From contig JACCIC010000178.1 in NCBI GenBank assembly GCA_018907035.1, forward strand, positions 186,001 to 250,000: DNA of 64,000 nucleotides, given 5' to 3'. This document shows, piece after piece, positions 42,686-54,344 of this stretch. The translations under genes were made by a program, and so were the position numbers. The notes under the pieces were generated by a model. The model saw only the letters and a list, made by a program, of their open reading frames with translations, was not told the DNA's origin and did not search any database. How positions within the stretch are numbered: the first letter of the stretch is position 1; each line of letters begins with the position of its first letter. Source of the DNA: Sycobia sp. Sy_11. Its lineage: Eukaryota; Arthropoda; Insecta; Hymenoptera; Epichrysomallidae.

Positions 42686-44056
42686 ATGTTTGGTATAAAC
42701 AAGGATATACCCCAGGGAGTAACTCCGGCAACACCGGTCAATCTCCTCACCGATTCCGATAGAGTGCAAGCCTCTATGGTCGGTGGTATCCCCTCGGATT
42801 CTGGGGAGGGCAAATCAAACATCATCATAGACAGTACATTGAGTACTAAAGGAGATGTCATGATGGATCAAGAAATGACGGATCGTGAAATCTCCATCAC
42901 GCGAAGAAACAATCATCTGGAGCGACTTGGTGAGAAGATCAGCCAACTGTTGGATTTTGTTAAAGATAGGCATAACGTGCACAAGACCATTAAGGATCTT
43001 GCTCATTCTATTAATGCCTCTTACAAATGCATCAGTATGGTAGAGGATGATCTGTTGCAGTATCACCGTCCCGGTACTCATGAAGTGGTGACTCGAACTA
43101 TGCCGAGTCTACGCTCTGATACCACACGAAGCGCAGCCGAAGGGATGGATTCCACTCCTAAAACAGTAGGTGGCAAAAGGACGAAAGAACCATCACTGGG
43201 CTTAAGGAGACCACCAGAGTCGGTTGGAGTACCTACAGGGAAGTCTGAGGCCAAGGAAAATCAATGGCAGACTATCAAGCGCAAGAAGCCCAAAGGTAAA
43301 GATAAAGAATTACCTAGTTCACGCAGGCTTAATGGACGAAATAGAACTAATTCCATTTTGATTAAGGCCAATGAAGGAGTTACATACGCGGAGGTACTGC
43401 GTCAAATAAAGAATGACCCGGATTTATCTCATGTGAAGAATGAAGTTAAAAGGATACGCAGAAATGCAAGCGGTGCCCTTGTATTTCAGTTAGAACGGAC
43501 AGCCAAAGATGCACATGAGTTGGCTCGCATTGTTGAAACTAAGGTTGGCCATAGCACATCCACTTCGGTCCTGACTAATCTTATTACTTTGGAGATTAAA
43601 GATATAGATGAGGTCACTACAAAGGATGAAGTATTAGAGGCTCTGAAAACACACCTAGAACTAAAGAAGACCAACATGCTAATTGCTCGTTCCTTGCGGC
43701 AAGCATATGGGGGTACTCAGACGGCGGTGGTGTCTGTACCATATAGCCACGCAGCTGAACTACTACATGCAGGGCATGTTCGAATCGGATGGGTCAGCTG
43801 CAGAGTTCGAAAAAAAACAAAAATAAAGCGCTGCTTCAGGTGTTGGCAGATTGGCCATTTAGCGGCCGTGTGCTCGGGCCCTGACAGAACTAAACTTTGC
43901 AGGCACTACGGTGGAAAACACCATCTATCCAAGCTGTGTGTAAACGAGCCCTGCTGTTTACTCTGTAAATGTGAAGGAAAAAAGGAGATTAACCATCCAG
44001 CATACAGCTATAAGTGCCCGATCACTGTGGAGTTTTTAAACAGACATAAAACATGA
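42686..44056 (+). CDS. LINE ORF1 protein (Gag-like, CCHC zinc knuckles)
   Basis: RNA-binding ORF1 protein of an R1-clade non-LTR retrotransposon, 456 residues from the ATG at 42686. The N-terminal half is basic and of low complexity (TIKRKKPKGKDKEL). The middle contains the conserved R1-type ORF1 domain (TYAEVLRQIKNDPDL onwards, about residues 230-370). Zinc knuckles end the protein: CFRCWQIGHLAAVC, then CRHYGGKHHLSKLC where the second cysteine is replaced by Tyr, and CCLLCKCEGKKEINH. The frame is uninterrupted. Its stop overlaps the ORF2 start as ATGA. Confidence 0.85.
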   Translation: MFGINKDIPQGVTPATPVNLLTDSDRVQASMVGGIPSDSGEGKSNIIIDSTLSTKGDVMMDQEMTDREISITRRNNHLERLGEKISQLLDFVKDRHNVHKTIKDLAHSINASYKCISMVEDDLLQYHRPGTHEVVTRTMPSLRSDTTRSAAEGMDSTPKTVGGKRTKEPSLGLRRPPESVGVPTGKSEAKENQWQTIKRKKPKGKDKELPSSRRLNGRNRTNSILIKANEGVTYAEVLRQIKNDPDLSHVKNEVKRIRRNASGALVFQLERTAKDAHELARIVETKVGHSTSTSVLTNLITLEIKDIDEVTTKDEVLEALKTHLELKKTNMLIARSLRQAYGGTQTAVVSVPYSHAAELLHAGHVRIGWVSCRVRKKTKIKRCFRCWQIGHLAAVCSGPDRTKLCRHYGGKHHLSKLCVNEPCCLLCKCEGKKEINHPAYSYKCPITVEFLNRHKT

Positions 44057-45572
44057 GAATACTCCAACTGAATACCAACCATTGTGTAGCGGCTCATGAC
44101 CTGCTGAAACAGGCAATAAAGGAGCTAAGAATAGAAATTGCTGTAATCTCCGAACCATATTGTGACAGGGACAGACCACAGCGCTGGATAAGTGACACAA
44201 GCAATAGAGCTGCCCTCTGGATTGGTCAAAATAGGCAGGTACTAAAGCAGTCGACTCATCGGAGCGAATTGATATCCTGGGCTAAAATACAAGAAATATA
44301 CGTCTTTAGTGTATATGCTCCTCCAAGCTTGACGGACAAGCAGTTTGAAATCCTTGTAGCTCAATTAGTTGATGAAGCCATGGATAAGAAACCATTCAAC
44401 TCCACGTGGTTAATAAGGGATTTGAATCCACTTTCATTAGGAGAGATAAACAATCAGTCATTGATGTAGCATTCGCCAGTGATGACCTGATTCAGTGGAT
44501 CCTTAGTTGTAGAGTAAGCGACCTTTACACCCACAGTGATCACAGGGCGATCTTGTACGAGATTGCAGAGAAGAAAGTAAAGAACAAGTGCAATGAGTGA
44601 ATGCCCATACGGAAATGGAACATCAGATCACTAGACTCTGAAGTATTCGCCACTATAATATCAGAAGAGCGTTTAAAATATGGTGCACTAGGCCATCTGG
44701 CAAATGCACTCATGAAGCATATCTCTGAAGCATGCGATGCATCGTTGACTAGGACTAAGAGCGGATTTAAACATCGTCAATCTGTCTACTGGTGGACAAA
44801 TGAAATTGCAGAATTGCGCAAACAATGTCATCGCGCACGTAGACTTGCCCAAAGAGCCCGCAGCCATCGTGATACGTTTAAAAGTTTATTTAAAGAAGCA
44901 CAAAAAGCGCTTGTCAAGGCCATTAAGGCAAACAAGCGTCGATGCTGGCTTGAACTGTGTGCAGAGGCCAACAATGACTTAAGGGGACGACCATACAAAA
45001 CAGTCATGGCACGATTGAGTAGGGCACCAATACAACCCACTAGCACGGTATTGATTGATAAGATTATTTCCGCTCTCTTTCCCAATGACACCCATGGGAC
45101 TGTACTGCGCACGCAACACTCGGACGATATATCACCTATAACAGAAATGGAGCTACATAATGCTTATGCTAAGATTAGAGACAATGCTGCCCCTGGCCCT
45201 GATGGTATCCCTAATGCTGCAGTTAAGTTGGCGATACAGAAGAATCCATCTATATTTCTAAAATTATATAATACTTGTCTTGAGGGTATTTTTCCTGATT
45301 GCTGGAAAACTCAAAGGTTAGTCCTGTTACCTAAGGACAATAAGCCACTTGATGATCCGTTATCATACAGGCCATTGTGTATGCTCGATACGGTAAGTAA
45401 AATATTTGAAAAAATAATATGTATCCGACTGGAAGCATTCACTGAGGGATTGCACGGCTTATCCTCACGCCAATTTGGATTTCGGAAATCAAAATCAACA
45501 GTCGATGCTATTAAACTGGTAGTGTGTACTTTAAGAGATGCAATCAGTGGTAAGAGGTGGAAATCAGGCTAG
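44053..45572 (+). pseudogene. LINE ORF2 (endonuclease and partial reverse transcriptase), broken
   Basis: The ATG at 44053 overlaps the ORF1 stop. The first part (44053-44469) has apurinic-type endonuclease motifs LQLNTNHC and ISEPYCD, but the centre of the domain is deleted and the frame shifts near 44410. The remainder, SVIDVAFASDDL and YTHSDHRAI (catalytic His region), runs to a single in-frame TGA at 44598. From 44601 the RT begins: APGPDGIPNAAVKL, then RPLCMLDTVSKIFEKI and SSRQFGFRKSKSTVDAI. It ends at 45572 before the YADD block. No functional enzyme can be made. Confidence 0.9.
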
Positions 45573-45779
45573 CTGATTTTATTTTAAGATGCAGAGGACG
45601 AACACCGAACCCCTGCTCACTTGTGTGGATGGGGGACGTAGGATAATGTCATAAGAAGAGGGGCCTTATAGGGTAACTAACAGCCCCGCCGAAGTAATAT
45701 TCCCGGATAGTTCCGGCGGGATGCTGGTTTCGAGAGGCCACTAGTGCAGAGCTTGCTCTTCCTACGCCTAATAAAAAAA

Positions 45780-45810
<31 letters not shown>

Positions 45811-45817
45811 CCTATAT

Positions 45818-46396
45818 ATGTATGGGGCCCCAATTTGGGCAGAGCAACTCAGAATCAATCCATCGTATGTTGCCAATTGCCGGCGAGCCTATAGAATAAT
45901 AGTTTTACGAGTCGCTTGTGCCTACCGAACTGTGTCAGATGATGCCCTTCTTGTAATCGCAGGACTTCACTCCGTGGATTTTATTGTAGTAGAAAGGGCT
46001 AAAACATATGAGGAAAACTTAGGAACAGAAGAACCTGAGAATAACGAGGACCAATGTTTAGAGAGAGCCACGGAAGAATGGCAAAGAAGATGGGATTTGT
46101 CAAGTAAAGTACGATGGACCTACCAAATTATACCGGATATAATAAGGTGGATAAGGAGGAAACATGGTTATGTTACATATTACCTTACTCAGGTACTTAC
46201 CGGACATGGGAACTTCCGGAGGTACCTTCATCGAATAGGTATCAATGACAGTGCCGAATGCCCGGTGTGCAAAGGTATTGAAGAAAGTGCAGAACATGTT
46301 ATCTTCTACTGCACCAGGTTCAAAGAAGAACAAGAACAGTACAGACAATCATGGAGTGGAAATTTTAATGCGGAGATTTATGAGCTTGTCTCTTGA
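45818..46396 (+). pseudogene. LINE ORF2 C-terminal fragment
   Basis: The open frame matches the C-terminus of R1-clade ORF2 after the RT: YGAPIWAEQL and RRAYRIIVLRVACAYRTVSD, then a region of unknown function, and the terminal zinc finger CPVCKGIEESAEHVIFYC (C-x2-C-x9-H-x4-C). The first codons lie in the target duplication, so the apparent ATG is not a natural start. A 5'-truncated copy; no RT domain is included. Confidence 0.9.
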
Positions 46397-46759
46397 ACTC
46401 ACAACAAGGCTGGAATTTGGTGACTGCGCTCGCATCAGGAATTATGGAAAAGCTAAATGTATATAGAAAAGAAGAAGAAAAAAGGAAAAATGTCATACCT
46501 ACATGAGAATGGCCTATGGCAAAGCTGCGAACCCGCGAAGTAATATCTAAAGGTGGTTTCCGCGGTGTTGTGGCGAGTAAGGATTCGGAGTACGGTCAGG
46601 TGTTAAATTTGGCCGTAAAACGAAGGGGTTTTAGCTGGTGCGAATCCAGCACACAACGGCGTGGATAATGATAGTACAAGTTAATATTAAGATCCACGGC
46701 TGATCATGGTCTATTAAGATTTTTGCCCTACACCTCACCGATCAAAAAAAAAAAAAAAA
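45822..46759 (+). mobile_element. R1-clade LINE, copy B, 5'-truncated
   Basis: A 938-bp insertion flanked by a 13-bp target duplication, CACCTATATATGT, at 45809-45821 and 46760-46772. It ends in a run of 16 A's at 46744-46759. It holds the last part of ORF2 and a 3' untranslated region. The 3' untranslated sequence resembles that of copy A only in part, so the two are different R1-type lineages. Confidence 0.85.
46634..46650 (+). other. T-arm-like hairpin in the LINE 3' untranslated region
   Basis: GCTGG and CCAGC pair around TGCGAAT, which resembles a tRNA T-arm (loop TTCGAAT in tRNAs). No other tRNA arms are present, so this is not a tRNA gene. It may be a structure recognised by the LINE reverse transcriptase; that is inference. 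Confidence 0.3.
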
Positions 46760-46798
46760 CACCTATATATGTGTGTATGTGTGTATACATATATGTAT

Positions 46799-46803
46799 GT
46801 ATA

Positions 46804-46864
<61 letters not shown>

Positions 46865-46879
46865 CGACATAAATGTTAA

Positions 46880-46911
<32 letters not shown>
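46799..46911. repeat. (TA)n and (GT)n microsatellites
   Basis: A TA run to 46861 and a GT run at 46885-46911, adjoining repeat copy B. Confidence 0.9.
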
Positions 46912-46916
<5 letters not shown>

Positions 46917-47546
46917 TCTTGTTAAAAAATATTACTGAAGTCACCTTTTTTTCGTAATTTTTTTCATAATTTTTTTCATAATTTATCTGGACTTAACGAT
47001 ACAAGTTTGAAATATTCAAATAATTATGAATTGGTACCGATAGTAGATTATGTTATAGTAGATTAGTAACATATGTTGTAATAGATTAAGTTTCTTTGAG
47101 AAAATGAAACATTTACGTTGATAAAAGAAGTATTCGTAGATATTCAATCTACAATTAATTAATTTTAATTTATGCGTTAGACTGGGAACTATAGTTTATT
47201 TTGCCTAGTGTTCAGTTCAAGCTGGTAAAAGATACTATTCCTCCATGTTGTTTAACATTTAAATTACCATAAACTTTTCAAATCCGGACCTGCAAGTACA
47301 TGTTAAAATAATTTTTAAATTATATTTTATAGTACTGTATTCTCACGTTATAAATAAGTGAGTGTATAGACACCTTAATTTTCGTTCAATCATCCTGAGA
47401 AAGGACGTTATAGAACATGAATATTTTATGTAATAATATTGGAATTTTCTTGAAATATCTTACTCATATTCGAAGTAGAATTATTCTTAATCTTTTATAT
47501 TTAAATTAAAAACATCTGTATCTGTATTTAATTAAACTTTAATTAG
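46911..47546 (-). repeat. Dispersed repeat, copy B (inverted partner of 32909-33680)
   Basis: Reverse complement of copy A over its whole length apart from about 210 bases present only in copy A. It ends at 47546 where a PLE 3' fragment begins. Confidence 0.8.
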
Positions 47547-47850
47547 ACTGCGAGTCCCTGATGAGGAGCCGTAGAGAGCTCGAAACGTTGGAGAATTCTT
47601 CAATTAGGTAAGGGTGTTGGGGACAGTCAAGCTGTACTTTACTAACAAAGAATTTTTTCAGCTAATATTTTATTTTCAGATTAGTCTACGGGGGTGAATG
47701 TAAACAAAGACAGTCTGACTGTCATTATAATTTTGAATTTAATTTTTATTTTTAATTTTTATTTTATTTTTATTTATTTTTTTATTTTTGGATTGAATTG
47801 GTTGGACTGTAAGACTGTAAGACCAATAAAAAAATATTTATTAATTTAAA
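47547..47850 (+). mobile_element. Penelope-like element, 3' fragment
   Basis: Matches the last 300 bp of PLE-1 and PLE-2: the hammerhead-like motif, the GGTAAGGGTGTTGGGGACAG block, the GTCTACGGGGGTGAATG block, the T-rich stretch and the CCAATAAAAAAATATTTATT end. It has no coding part, so it is a short 5'-truncated insertion in repeat copy B. Confidence 0.85.
47554..47624 (+). ncRNA. Hammerhead-ribozyme-like motif, core intact
   Basis: GTCCC arm, CTGATGA core, GAGC/GCTC stem with one extra G before it, GAAAC core, about 35 nt, then GGGGAC able to pair with the first arm. Both conserved core strands are present. The stem III pairing (ACGTT with a GGTGT-type partner) is weak, so activity is uncertain. 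Confidence 0.55.
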
Positions 47851-50039
47851 CTAAGAGTCTAAAAACTCGTATACATGATGCTATTTGTGAGGATACATAT
47901 ATCATGTACTTAGCCATTGGTTTTAATTGTCCATTGTTGTCAGCTGTAATTTCGTTATATAATTTATTTTTTATTAAGGTATTTCGGAATATTTCCGAAA
48001 AATATTTTGTATGAATATTGTTCTTATATACGAATATTTGTTGTTTTTTTTTCTACGAAAAGGTTTACATATATAAATATTTTTAGTTTACTGATTAAAA
48101 ATCTATCAATGTATTATTATTAGTTAAAATAATAGTAATAAACGGCATTAATTAACAGAATAAAACTTACGTTTTATATAAAATTGTTTGATTGATAGAT
48201 CTTTTAAAAATAAAATTTTTTATACACAGCTGGTTCCGTTAACTATTTTAGAAGATATGATATTTGGTAAAAATGTTCGGAAACCTTTTTAGATCTGCGA
48301 GTATCGCCGGACCACTTTGAGGAACAAAAGTCTGACAAAAGGAGTTTATTATTTCATTTGACATGAGGGTACAGTCTTATTACAAATACTGTTCGGGCAT
48401 TTTCGACCATATTATCCGACTAAACCCTTTTTAATCAATTCTATAAATCAAAAAGTCATCAGCGCGTGAAAAGAAGTTCATTGATATAGTTAAATTGGGA
48501 TATTTGACACTGACTCCGAAAAATCAAATTGATTCTTCAGGTTAGATGTCTTGGATATTGTCACTAAGACCATTTGAGTATGATAATATCAATAGTATAT
48601 TATTTCTCGAAAAATTATTTTGCCCCTTTTTGCGCTATAGTAATAGTCTATCGATATTTCGTACTTTTCTTTTTTATCTTTTTTTGAACTAATTTTATTT
48701 CAACTTATTTTTTTATTTTTTTGAAATAATTTTTTCTGGATTTTGTCTTATGTTTTTTAAACTGGTTTGATATTTATCAATTTTTTTTTTATCTCACAAA
48801 TTTTTTTTCACCAATTTTTTTTCTTTAATTTCTTTTTTAATCGATCTTTTTCTATTCGGGTTTATTTTTTTTTTATACAAAAAAATTGCACGGAAAATAA
48901 GTTTTATATTTTGATCTCATCTAGAATTTTTGATTCAATTTTTTCCAAAAACTTTTTTGTAATCAATTTCTATAATATTTGTAATTAGCTAATCAAAACC
49001 TATACGTAATCTATCTATCTAGAATTTTTATCAGTTTTTTATATAAATTTGACAAGTTTTTCGAAACAGTTCTGTATTCAATTATATATATTAAATAATA
49101 TATATTTAATCTTATAAACGATTTAATTGATGTTGATCAAATACGGTGACATTAAAATCTACGTCATACTCGTATTTTTTAAAAATATGTTTAAGCTCAT
49201 TTCATTACTTATAATTATTTAAAATACTTATACATTTTTTATTGATAATACATATTGTATAAAATACAAAACTTCAAATTCTATCCTATTGTAAAACGTT
49301 ATACAATGTAAATCTTATATCTTATAGTTATAATTTAGAAGACGTATAAGTGTTAAAAATTAAAAAGTTAAATTTTTGGTTTATATTATTATTTATATTT
49401 TTAATATTTGAAACAATTAATGAATTTTCTCTTTCTGTCCCTACAATATTATGTAAGCATAAAATATTAAAAATAAATGTTTTAAACTAATTATGGAATA
49501 TCCATTTTAGCACAAAATCATAAAACTCAATTTGAAATTTCTACAATGGAAGAAAAAAAAGTCTTGATTTTTTGCAGAATCAAAAATTCGTCTGCATGAT
49601 GAAACTGGTATTGGAGTTTGGGTTTGAATTGCTTTCTGATGCTCGTGCGCATATTAGATATGTTTTGACTTAGCCTTTGCAATGATATAAACGTAAACAG
49701 CAACGTCGCATTGGACAAAAGCGTATAACTATATCTATATATATTTATTGCCAACATCACAGCTCGTAACGTAGGCAAATGCGCACATTAATTTATGCTG
49801 ACGTAGCTGTGCCGTTGCGTTGGCGCGTTAGTGTAGCAGTTGGGTCTATTGAGGGCACATTTTCCTGGCGCTCGAAAATCGTCGAGCCTTTTGCATATGG
49901 CATGGCATCGGCAATCTCTTCTTATTATCTCTGGTGAAATGAGTGGATTATCATGGATTTCATTTCAGGGGATTTTATTCGCAAATAGGAAGTTATAGCC
50001 AAATTTGACTCTCGCCTTCTAATAGACGAGTTAATCAAA
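47851..50039. other. A+T-rich spacer, no gene recognised
   Basis: Low-complexity T-rich DNA at 48640-48980 and A+T-rich sequence elsewhere; about 49780-50030 is G+C-richer and may be an outer part of the mariner relic that follows. No gene signature. Confidence 0.5.
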
Positions 50040-50320
50040 CGACGACTTCGCGCCTCGTCGTAAACCAGTTTTTGACCAAAAACGACATACACCAAACTTC
50101 ACCCTCCCATACTTGCTGGATCTAGCCCTGCACCTGTGATTTTTGATCCCCAGATTTAAAAAGGACATGCGAGGAAAGCGTTTTATCACTGTCGAAGAGG
50201 TAACATAAAAATCACAGGAAGGGCTGAAAAACATCCCGATAAATGAATTTAAAAAATGTTTTGAACAATGGAAATAACATTTGCAAAAGTGCGTTGTGGT
50301 CAAGGTTGAATATTTCTTAT
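50040..50320 (+). pseudogene. Mariner transposase relic (C-terminal part)
   Basis: The plus strand reads KDMRGKRFITVEEVT, a stop, then LKNIPINEFKKCFEQWK and a final CVVVKVEYF, matching the C-terminus of a mariner transposase (the L-R-G-K-R-F and F-E-Q-W-K-R-R-W type blocks). Stops interrupt it and the catalytic blocks upstream are not recognisable. Confidence 0.7.
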
Positions 50321-52785
50321 ATATAATTATTATTATATTTAAAATTCTTATATATAATGATTAAAATTAGAATTCTTTCAAAAGAACTACAAAGTGTAAT
50401 AGCTAATAATATTTATATAAATATATTAATCTAAATTTATAAGATCAACTATAATAATTATAAATTTAATCGTAAAATTATTCAATATCTTGATAATTTT
50501 TGTGCTATGATTACGAATCACAAATCTACATTCATGTAATCTTGCGAGGATTGGTATGAAACTTATTAATTATATAAAATATCTTTATAAACATACCTAA
50601 TAACAAACATTGTAAAAGTCGTAGGACAATCAATTTTGTACAAGTAAAGCAGTGTTTCCTTCTTATTCCTGCATTTTTATTTCGTAAAAGAGAAAGTAAA
50701 ATTCAGATAAAGCTCGGCCACTGCGTTCAAATTATAAAGGGCTTATGGACTGACATTTTTTTGGTGAAGGAACCTAATGAAAAGAAATGCTGTAATTCAT
50801 TAACCGAATTTTCCTCCATAGCCTAATTAGTCTTTCATAAGCGCAATGCTCGGATTTTTGTATAAAGAGTTAAAAAAGCATGGAGGCACATTAAGCCGCG
50901 AGTAGCATGAATTGTAGATCCTTGACCACTAGCTACTTCTAATCCATTCTACAACACGCTTTTAGATATCTATGCTAAAGATATCGTCATCATCTCTCCT
51001 AAATATCGCTAAAAGAGACCAATGCTTTTAGTATCTGGACTCCTTTACCCATTTAGTAATATATCTCTGCTTCTCCCAAATCCCCTGTACATTACTATCA
51101 ATTTTTAATATAAGCAGCATCTTGTGAAAAGTGATTAATGTTTTATTTTACCTCTACTTATTCTTACTCGAATACATGGTATCATGTAACGGAATCTTTC
51201 ACCCATGGAGATTTCACCTGTACTTTCGTTCAAATCCAAAGTATTAAGTAACGAAATCTTTAGAAATATAACTGGCATTGAATAAATATATAGAATAAAC
51301 AATATGTATTCTAATAAAATCTCCATCTTTTGCTTAAGTTTTTTTTAACTTTTTCATATTTTCTGAAATCAGATTCAAAAATCATAAATTTGAAGAATTT
51401 CCCTATGAAAATTCAATTTTCCTTAAAAGCCGTTATGATATTCATAATTATCATCTTCAAAAAAAATAAACATATATATTTTCATCAAAATTGGAAATAG
51501 GTGCGTTTCGGAAGTTGATCCCAAATATATTACAATGTAGTTATTTTTAATTTATTCATCGAAAATCTTTTAAAAATTCATGTAATGACCATAAATACTA
51601 TAAATGTCATTTTAATTAATAAAATAATTTTACAATTTTTAACAGTCATTTTTGTTGTGAGATCACAAACTAAAAATAAAATAATTTAATTGTTATAATA
51701 TGATTATACTATAGTAATCAAAACATATTTTTATGAGTATTTTTTTTTATTTTTGAATTATTTAATGATTTGTATATAATTTAAAGAATTTATTTAAATA
51801 TATTATCTCAAAACATAAACATTTATAATATGAAACAATTTTAATTGATCTGAAATTATTTAAAATGTTATGTAATGTAATATCTGAGCTTCATCACCTA
51901 GAACTAGAGCAGTATCTGTTCTATAATCTTGTTACTATATATTTTTTACAATATTACATATCTAAAATATATCCACATTCTATTTAAATTTTTAATATAA
52001 AAACTCATTAATATTTATATAGTACTGCATTATTAGTTTTTAGTAATCAATCAGCAACATTCAAATCAAAATATATGATTTTATTATATTATAAAACTAT
52101 TTTAAATGAAATGAAGGATGAAAGAAAAATTGAACAATTTATCTAACATTTCAGTTAGATTACTTTTGAAATCTTATATTAAAAATATAATGACATATTA
52201 CATAAATAATTCTCTATAATAAGCAAAGATCTGTAATATTACATGTTGACTAGAATGCTATAAGTATATTGGTTTCTTGTTTTATTATTTCTATATAATA
52301 CATATTCATATCTTCTATTAATGTTAACAATTTTTGTAAGATTGATTTCGATTTTTCACTAAATAGTTCTATAGATCTTAATATTTACTTCATAAAGAAA
52401 ATCAATTTAATAGGAATGACAAAAATTTTTTAAAATAATTTTTTTTAATATATAAAAGGGGAATATATCCTTCATTACCACAGATATAAATTCAATTTCA
52501 TCGCATGTCAATTAAAAAATACATACATGAACTAGCCTCTCTCATTAGCATCATTTGAGATAACATAGGTAATTGAAATACAACTTTCAACACAATCTTG
52601 CAATCAAAATAGTATTAGAGTTGTATAATATTTATAAAATAAATCAAAACTAATAAATAAATATAGTCTTTAATAAAAATATCTAATAACAGACAAACAT
52701 CTAAATAACCATACCTAATTATTTAAATTTTAGTAAAATTAAAGTTAAAATTAAAATTAAAAAAAAAAGAATATCAAAGAGCAAT
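50321..52785. other. A+T-rich intergenic DNA downstream of NEURL2
   Basis: No coding, RNA or element signature seen. The part nearest 52786 holds the 3' untranslated region of the NEURL2-like gene; an ATTAAA-type polyadenylation signal on the minus strand lies at about 52669-52674. Confidence 0.5.
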
Positions 52786-53797
52786 TTACTGTGATTGATA
52801 AAGCAGATATTTTTTCAACATTTCAGGAAGAGGCAGTGAGTCAACCGCAGTCCTTTTAGTATATTGTAATATGGCATCTCGACATACACTTTGTAATGTT
52901 AGTGAAGCTATAATAATAAAAGATTAATAAAATTTTTTGTAAACAATGGAAATGATGATGTGTCTTTCATAACAGTATATTAAATTTAAAGTATTTTTAT
53001 ATATTGCTTACCACTATAGAGTTGCACAATTCGTACTTGCTTGGTTGTTCCATAAACATCAACGACAGCGTACAAGGGTCCTGCTTTGTAAGGTATATCT
53101 CTTCCAAAAACACCTTGATCTTCGCCATTAATTATAAAATGCATTTCAGCTTTATCTGTACCCATCTGTGGTACATACATAACACCTATTCGACTACCAG
53201 TATCAGTTGGTAAAATATTATGCTGATCAACAATATTGCACTTTGAAGTACTATTTGGTCTTAAAGCACTATAGGGTATAATACCTCGAGAAGTATGAAC
53301 ATTTATACCATCTGTCTTAAGTCTTTTTTCCCTTACAGGAATACCTTCTCCTATTTAATAAAATAAATATATATTAAAAAAATATCTAATTTTTTTTAAT
53401 TCAAATATAAAATACTAATATTCTCACCATAAGCAAAACCTTCAATTCCTTCAAAACTATCCCAAATATTTGAACTTTCAGTGATTGCAAAAACCCAACT
53501 GGAACCCATTTTCATTAAATTGGGTAATGCAGCATCATAATTAGGCATTTTTGATTTATTAATATTAATTGGATCCATTTGCGTTAAACCTATTCTCATA
53601 TGCCCACTCCATCCCCTCTCATCCTTTTCAATCTCTAATAGAAAAATTTCACCAGGTTGTAATGGTTCTTTACTAAATACTAAAGCATTTGCAAAACTTG
53701 CTTTACGGTAAGCAACTGTGTTATCATCATATAGAACAATATTTTCTCCATGACTTGAATGAAATCTTGTTTTAACAACTTTTAAATTTTCACACAT
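52786..53797 (-). CDS. NEURL2: NEURL2/Ozz-type protein: NHR domain plus SOCS box
   Basis: Substrate-receptor subunit of a Cullin-RING ubiquitin ligase. Three minus-strand exons: 53797-53428, 53350-53012 and 52907-52786, with introns of 77 and 104 bp bounded by GT and AG (donors GTGAGA and GTAAGC), both in phase 1. The spliced length is 831 bp, 276 residues, close to the vertebrate protein. The neuralized homology repeat starts at about residue 11 ([19 protein letters not shown], then [15 protein letters not shown]) and extends through exon 2 ([39 protein letters not shown]). Exon 3 encodes a SOCS box: BC box [10 protein letters not shown] for Elongin C and LPLP, a Cul5-box-type motif. The start ATG has an AACAACA context. 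It is the one gene here not of mobile origin. Muscle roles known for vertebrate NEURL2 need not hold in insects. Confidence 0.93.
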
Positions 53798-54344
53798 TGT
53801 TGTTAGAGACTAAAGATCAAAGTATTAAAATAAATGCAATTGAAAACAAATATATTGATATTACTTAAAAAACACAATATTATATTATTAGCTTAATATT
53901 ATAAGTTAAGATAGCTAATTATAGAAATCTGAGCCTGTAATAAAAATCGATATGAATTCAATGAATATTTAGACACAAATATGAATAAAAAAATATATTT
54001 TTAGTTTTCAAAATTCAAATTTTTGGGATATTAAATATTATCAAGCTTTCTCTAATGTAAATTAATTTTGTTAAATTTGATTATAGATTAATTTTAACAT
54101 TACCTCAATGTTTATAAGAAATAGAGTATTTTCTAATTTTCAAATATGACCATCTATAATATCTTAAATTAAAATTCACAACCCAACAAAAATTCGTAAT
54201 AACTTAATGTTAATATAAGTTAGTTCGGACCTTTATACAATTTTATTTTTCATTGTCTATTAATAAAGGTAATATAGACTTAAATATATAGAACTATTAA
54301 AAACCTACTGATATAAAAAAATATCATTAACCCCCAAGCTTTAG
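53798..54344. other. A+T-rich upstream region of NEURL2
   Basis: A+T-rich DNA between the start codon and a G+C-richer block. A leader exon may be present but no reliable splice site could be chosen. Confidence 0.4.

Larger units (their letters stand above)
42522..45797 (+). mobile_element. R1-clade LINE, copy A, internally deleted
   Basis: Begins at the end of a (CA)n repeat and ends in a 24-A tail (45773-45796) followed by (CA)n, so it lies within an AC microsatellite. Waldo and Mino of the R1 clade are known to target such repeats. It encodes an intact ORF1 and a broken ORF2: the endonuclease has an internal deletion, and everything after the first RT motifs, including the catalytic YADD region, is missing, with about 220 bp of 3' untranslated sequence following directly. 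Confidence 0.8.

Noticed and set aside
46634..46650. tRNA gene
   Set aside because: Only a T-arm-like hairpin is present; acceptor, D and anticodon arms are missing.
42522..46759. A single LINE with an odd insertion in the RT domain
   Set aside because: The 13-bp target duplication around 45822-46759 and the separate poly(A) tails show two independent insertions.
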